From the NCBI GenBank assembly GCA_013400115.1, contig VXBP01000263.1, forward strand, positions 1 to 64,000: a stretch of DNA of 64,000 bases. Reading direction: 5' to 3'. Source of the stretch: Rhinopomastus cyanomelas. Its lineage: Eukaryota > Chordata > Aves > Bucerotiformes > Rhinopomastidae. Shown piece by piece: positions 60,774 through 64,000 of the stretch; within the stretch, counting starts at the first letter, position 1, and the number at the start of each line of letters is the position of its first letter. The notes beneath the pieces were generated by a model, which was given only the letters and a program-made list of their open reading frames with translations, searched no databases and was not told where the DNA came from. The position numbers were made by a program, and so were the translations under genes.

Positions 60774-61197
60774 TCACAGAATCACAGAATCATAGAATCA
60801 TCAAAGTTGGAAAAGACCTTCAAGATCATCAGGTCCAACTGGCCACCTTACAGCCCCCAACCTCTAACCCATCTCCTCAAACATTCCATCTTTTTTTTTG
60901 TTTTGTTTTTGTTCCTAAGTTTATGGAACTCTTCCAGGGACAGTGCCTCCACCCCCTCCCTGGGGAGCCCATTCCAAGGTCTCCTCACTCTTTCTGGGAA
61001 GAAGTTTTTCCTAAGATCCAATCTGATCCTCCTCTGGCACAACCTGACAACATTTCCTCTTGTCCTATCGCTAGTCCCCAGGAAGACAAGGCCAACCTGT
61101 GCCTCACTCCAACCTCCCTTCAGGTAGTTGTAGAGAGCAGTGAGGTCTCCCCTGAGCCTCCTCTTCTCCAGGCTGAACATCCTCAGTTCCCCGATCC
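60774..61197 (-). mobile_element. CR1 LINE with well-kept 3' tail, T-rich insertion
   Basis: The copy begins with three tail repeats (TCACAGAATCACAGAATCAT, then AGAATCA), followed by AAAGTTGGAAAAGACCTTC and AAGATCATCAGGTCCAAC. It ends within CCTCCTCTTCTCCAGGCTGA. The tail is the best preserved in the window. A T/G-rich run (TTTTTTTTTGTTTTGTTTTT, about 60890-60911) interrupts the CR1 pattern before the CTCTTCCAGGGACAGTGCC block. On the minus strand the open frame at 60848-61357 covers an ORF2 C-terminal remnant (LRMFSLEKRRLRGDLTALYN, then FLGTSDRTRGNVVRLCQRRI). The part of that frame above 61200 is not CR1. Confidence 0.93.
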
Positions 61198-62233
61198 TTA
61201 GAAGGGGACATGTCTTACCTAGCTCCGCTGGAATGGCAGCCGCGTAAGTTAAAAATGGCTCATTGTTACAGACAACTACATCAGGGCTTTTGGTAAGTAC
61301 TTTTGTTCGTCCTTGGAATACAAGCCATTTGAAATGTAAGTAACCTGAAACCTGCATCCTGGAGTAGTCAAATCATCTGTGACACAGCTCCCTGAAGTCA
61401 GTATCCCAGTTAAATCCACATCATGAAATGAAATGTTAAGCCAGATTTTCAACAGAATTGGTTTCTTTTTAACACAATACCACTGATCTCAACAATAAAC
61501 ATCCCCTCCTTAGAGGGAGCAGTTCCAGGTCACCATTCAGCTTCTTTCTGCATACTTTTCAAACACACACACAAATATCTCTCTCCAAGCACGGTTATAG
61601 ATTTTATCTCCAGGGTTGCATCTTAATATCAGGGAAAAATTCTGTTTAAAGGAGAAGGGAAAGGATAGGACAGACGTTCTAAAGTGTTTCCCCTTGTGCC
61701 TTCAGCAGATACACACATCCTGAGGACAAAGGATTTATTACAAGCTACAGAGGAACAACTTTGTGGGTGCCCTTTGACAAAAGGTACCAGCCCTGCACGG
61801 GGCTGCACGAGGACAAAGTAATACAATTTAGCCTATTGTATTCTTGTAAAGGAAAAGGTTAAAGTGGAGATTGAGTTTTTATGGCTCAGCTCAGAGGAAG
61901 GATTAGCTAGGAAAGGATGCTGATACCTGCTGAACAATACCCACAGTTGCCTTTTGAGCTGAACTAACTTTCAGCAATAGAGCAGCAGCCAGGAGGGCTG
62001 TAAAAGGACAGCTGGACCCCCAGATGGCTGACATCTCTATGAGATCAGGGGATCATCTAACAGCGATCGCAGACATGTATTAAACACACTATAAGAGATA
62101 AATTTTAGGGATTTCACCCGTTGGAATGCCATTATCTCCTGTCCAATACCTTCAAACAGACCCTTGTAGCTCGATATATGTGCTAGGAAAAGGTTGTTGA
62201 AGAGCTTCTGCTGGCTAAAGGATGTCATCATCT
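61198..62233. other. Unique interval, no gene seen
   Basis: About 1 kb with only short open frames and a small ACAC run near 61563-61571. No gene or repeat is recognised. Confidence 0.55.
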
Positions 62234-62364
62234 CTGAATGTGTTTAAAAGTCATGCAGAAATGGTGCTTAAGGACATGGCTCAGTCAGAGTCTTCGGACA
62301 GTTAGGTTAATGGTTGGACTCAATGGTCTTAAAGGTCCTTTCCAACCTAAATGATTCTTCTACA
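62234..62364 (+). mobile_element. CR1 LINE 3' end, plus strand
   Basis: AAATGGTGCTTAAGGACATG, then GTTAGGTTAATGGTTGGACT, CAATGGTCTTAAAGGTCCTT, TCCAACCTAAATGATTCTTC. This is the 3' end of the CR1 subgroup that reads 'GGTTGGACTCGATGATCTTAGAGGTC...CCAACCTAAATGATTCTATGA'. Only about 130 bases are kept and the tail is partly degraded. It belongs to the same broad 3'-end type as the copy at 36098. Confidence 0.92.
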
Positions 62365-64000
62365 GGAGCTGCTGTGGGCCTTCTGTAGGCAGATCTGCTT
62401 CAGGGATAGTGCTCTACTGAGGTCTTTGGTTCTCACAAAATATGGAAATAGCTAATTTTTAATTTAAAAGATATAATTTTAAACCTCAGCTAATTCACGG
62501 GCTTTCAAATTTACTGACATTGCTAATGCAGGGGTTCAGTTGTGTTACCTGAGCCTGGAAAGGATTAGAGCAAGTACAGAGCTTACAGCTGATGATTCAA
62601 GAAGTTAAGAACAACAAAAACAAGCAAAATGGAAACTAGCTAGCCGTTTGTTAAATCTGTGAGGAAGTACCTGTGCTGAGACCAGCTCTCGCTGTTCTTC
62701 GAAGTACAGGTAAGAAAGGCAAAAAGTCTTGTGTTGGACTTTGTACTCTCAGGAACACTTTGACTGTCAGCGTGTTATTTTGAGCCTGTAAAATCTAAAA
62801 TAACATACATCTCTGAAGGTATGTTTTGAGATGTTTCTGAAGTAGTTTAGTTGTTTTTTAGAGAATATGAGACAGAAAAAGTCAAAATTAGAAGAGGGAG
62901 AGGAAGGTGGGGAGGAGGGGTTTGTGAAAGGGTTCCTACAGGCATGTTCAGGCAGTAAACTTTAGAGATCTGCTGTCTGACACCTGAACATGTTTTGAAG
63001 GGGTCCTCTAGAAACACAAAGTAGAAAAGCAACTAAGGACAAAGCCACAGGCATCATATATGGTCCAATTTCTTTTAAAAAATGAGTTTCTTGAGACGTC
63101 TCAGCTCAAATCAACAAGCAGTGGACACAGTTCAAATTATTACCGATTCTCAAAAATCAGAGCCCAAGAATACCCAGAGGGAAATGCAGTATGATGCTTA
63201 ATAAGCTTAAGCAGCATACTTGTTTATGCATTTATCTTGTTTCAAGAAATTAGATTTTTTTTTAAATATCTGCTATTGGCCATAGAGTATTTTGCCTCCT
63301 CTGCTTCAGAAATTTAATTTAGTCCCGTTCTTAAATGTTTAGCATGCACGATGGTTTATTTTCTAATCTACCATGAAAGTAACCCAGGAAATGTTTTTGT
63401 AGGGAAGAGAAGAGAAGGGAGGTAATCGCAGCATTGTCTCTGCTGTAGTTTCATGCTTTCCTTGTAGGCTTTATTAGATTAAGCTGATAGCTCTCAAACA
63501 AATTTTGCCACTGGTGATGATCCAAAGACATTTTCAATTATAAGCTTCCCGTATTACGCAGATCGTGATTAGGACTTAGTGGATGGAAGAACCATGCAGT
63601 AAAAGCCTTCTTTGAGGAAGTTTTCTCATATCAATGCAGAACACATTTTCACGAAGATTGATTCAAAGCAGAAATTTATCTAACAACTTGCGTCCTTAGT
63701 CTTTGGTTATTGTCGTTAGATAAAAATGTCCCTTTTTTTTGCTGCCACCGTTTTTTTTTCCTCCTGTCAAGGAAACAGTATCTAATTCTTTTGAAATACA
63801 CGGATGATATCAAGCAGATTATGCCACATTGCCCTATTTTTTTCCCTAGCAAGCCCAGGATCCAACCTTAATGCCTTTGCCTCAGCAAAATAACAACTCT
63901 CAAAGTGTTCTCGGGTTGTTTTTCTTGCTGCTGCAAGTTCTTTGCAGTGTTAAATTAACTGAATGGGTTTTGTGAACAAGATCACTGTAACAAGTTGTAT
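62365..64000. other. Unique AT-rich DNA to window end, no gene seen
   Basis: About 1.6 kb of AT-rich unique sequence with a purine-rich run near 62876-62925 and T-runs near 63258 and 63733-63760. No gene, RNA or transposon is recognised. Confidence 0.55.

Noticed and set aside
60848..61357. 169-codon minus-strand frame as a host gene
   Set aside because: Residues within 60848-61197 are a CR1 ORF2 C-terminus; the upstream extension is chance read-through.
1..64000. Endogenous retrovirus, bacterial operon, CRISPR array or tRNA/rRNA genes
   Set aside because: No LTR pair, gag/pol-like frame, regularly spaced repeat array, gene-dense strand or RNA fold was recognised anywhere in the window.

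Overview
The window looks like noncoding vertebrate nuclear DNA, most likely from a bird. The case rests on eleven recognisable copies or fragments of the CR1 LINE family. Most end in the typical avian CR1 3' tail of ATTCTRTG-type repeats (seen as TCACAGAATCA... when the copy lies on the minus strand). The sequence is AT-rich, CpG-poor and full of stop codons in all six frames. I see no bacterial-style gene packing, no operons, no tRNA or rRNA gene and no CRISPR array. I found no recognisable host protein-coding exon, so the window is probably part of a gene desert or a very large intron. I cannot name the species or locus from the sequence.

Layout. 1-10.7 kb is unique AT-rich DNA with one CR1 3' end (about 1215-1382, +). 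10.7-15.2 kb holds two minus-strand CR1 copies (10727-11337 and 14951-15230). 15.2-26.7 kb is unique DNA with microsatellites and short palindromes. 26.69-27.32 kb is a longer minus-strand CR1 with an open remnant of the reverse-transcriptase C-terminus. 27.3-45.6 kb is mostly unique DNA. It contains a dense palindromic patch at 30.02 kb, a plus-strand CR1 end at 36.1 kb, a 46-bp tandem duplication at 39.5 kb, a possible ancient tRNA-type SINE at 41.5 kb and a weak candidate terminal exon at 42.4 kb. 45.66-46.08 kb is another minus-strand CR1. 54.9-62.4 kb is the repeat-rich end, with five CR1 copies: a tail-to-tail pair meeting at 55,366; a 1.37-kb internally rearranged copy carrying endonuclease, reverse-transcriptase and C-terminal pieces of ORF2; a copy with an intact 3' tail at 60.77 kb; and a plus-strand 3' end at 62.3 kb.

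The most informative object is the minus-strand CR1 at 56281-57652. It still reads as an AP-type endonuclease, broken by one in-frame TGA and with the usual catalytic Glu replaced by Gln. The endonuclease is joined directly to a fragment of the reverse transcriptase and then to the 3'-terminal part of the element. The only ambiguous base in the window (N at 56,721) sits exactly on the second junction, so part of this structure may be an assembly artefact. I found no new functional system here; the remaining findings are structural curiosities and weak candidates.
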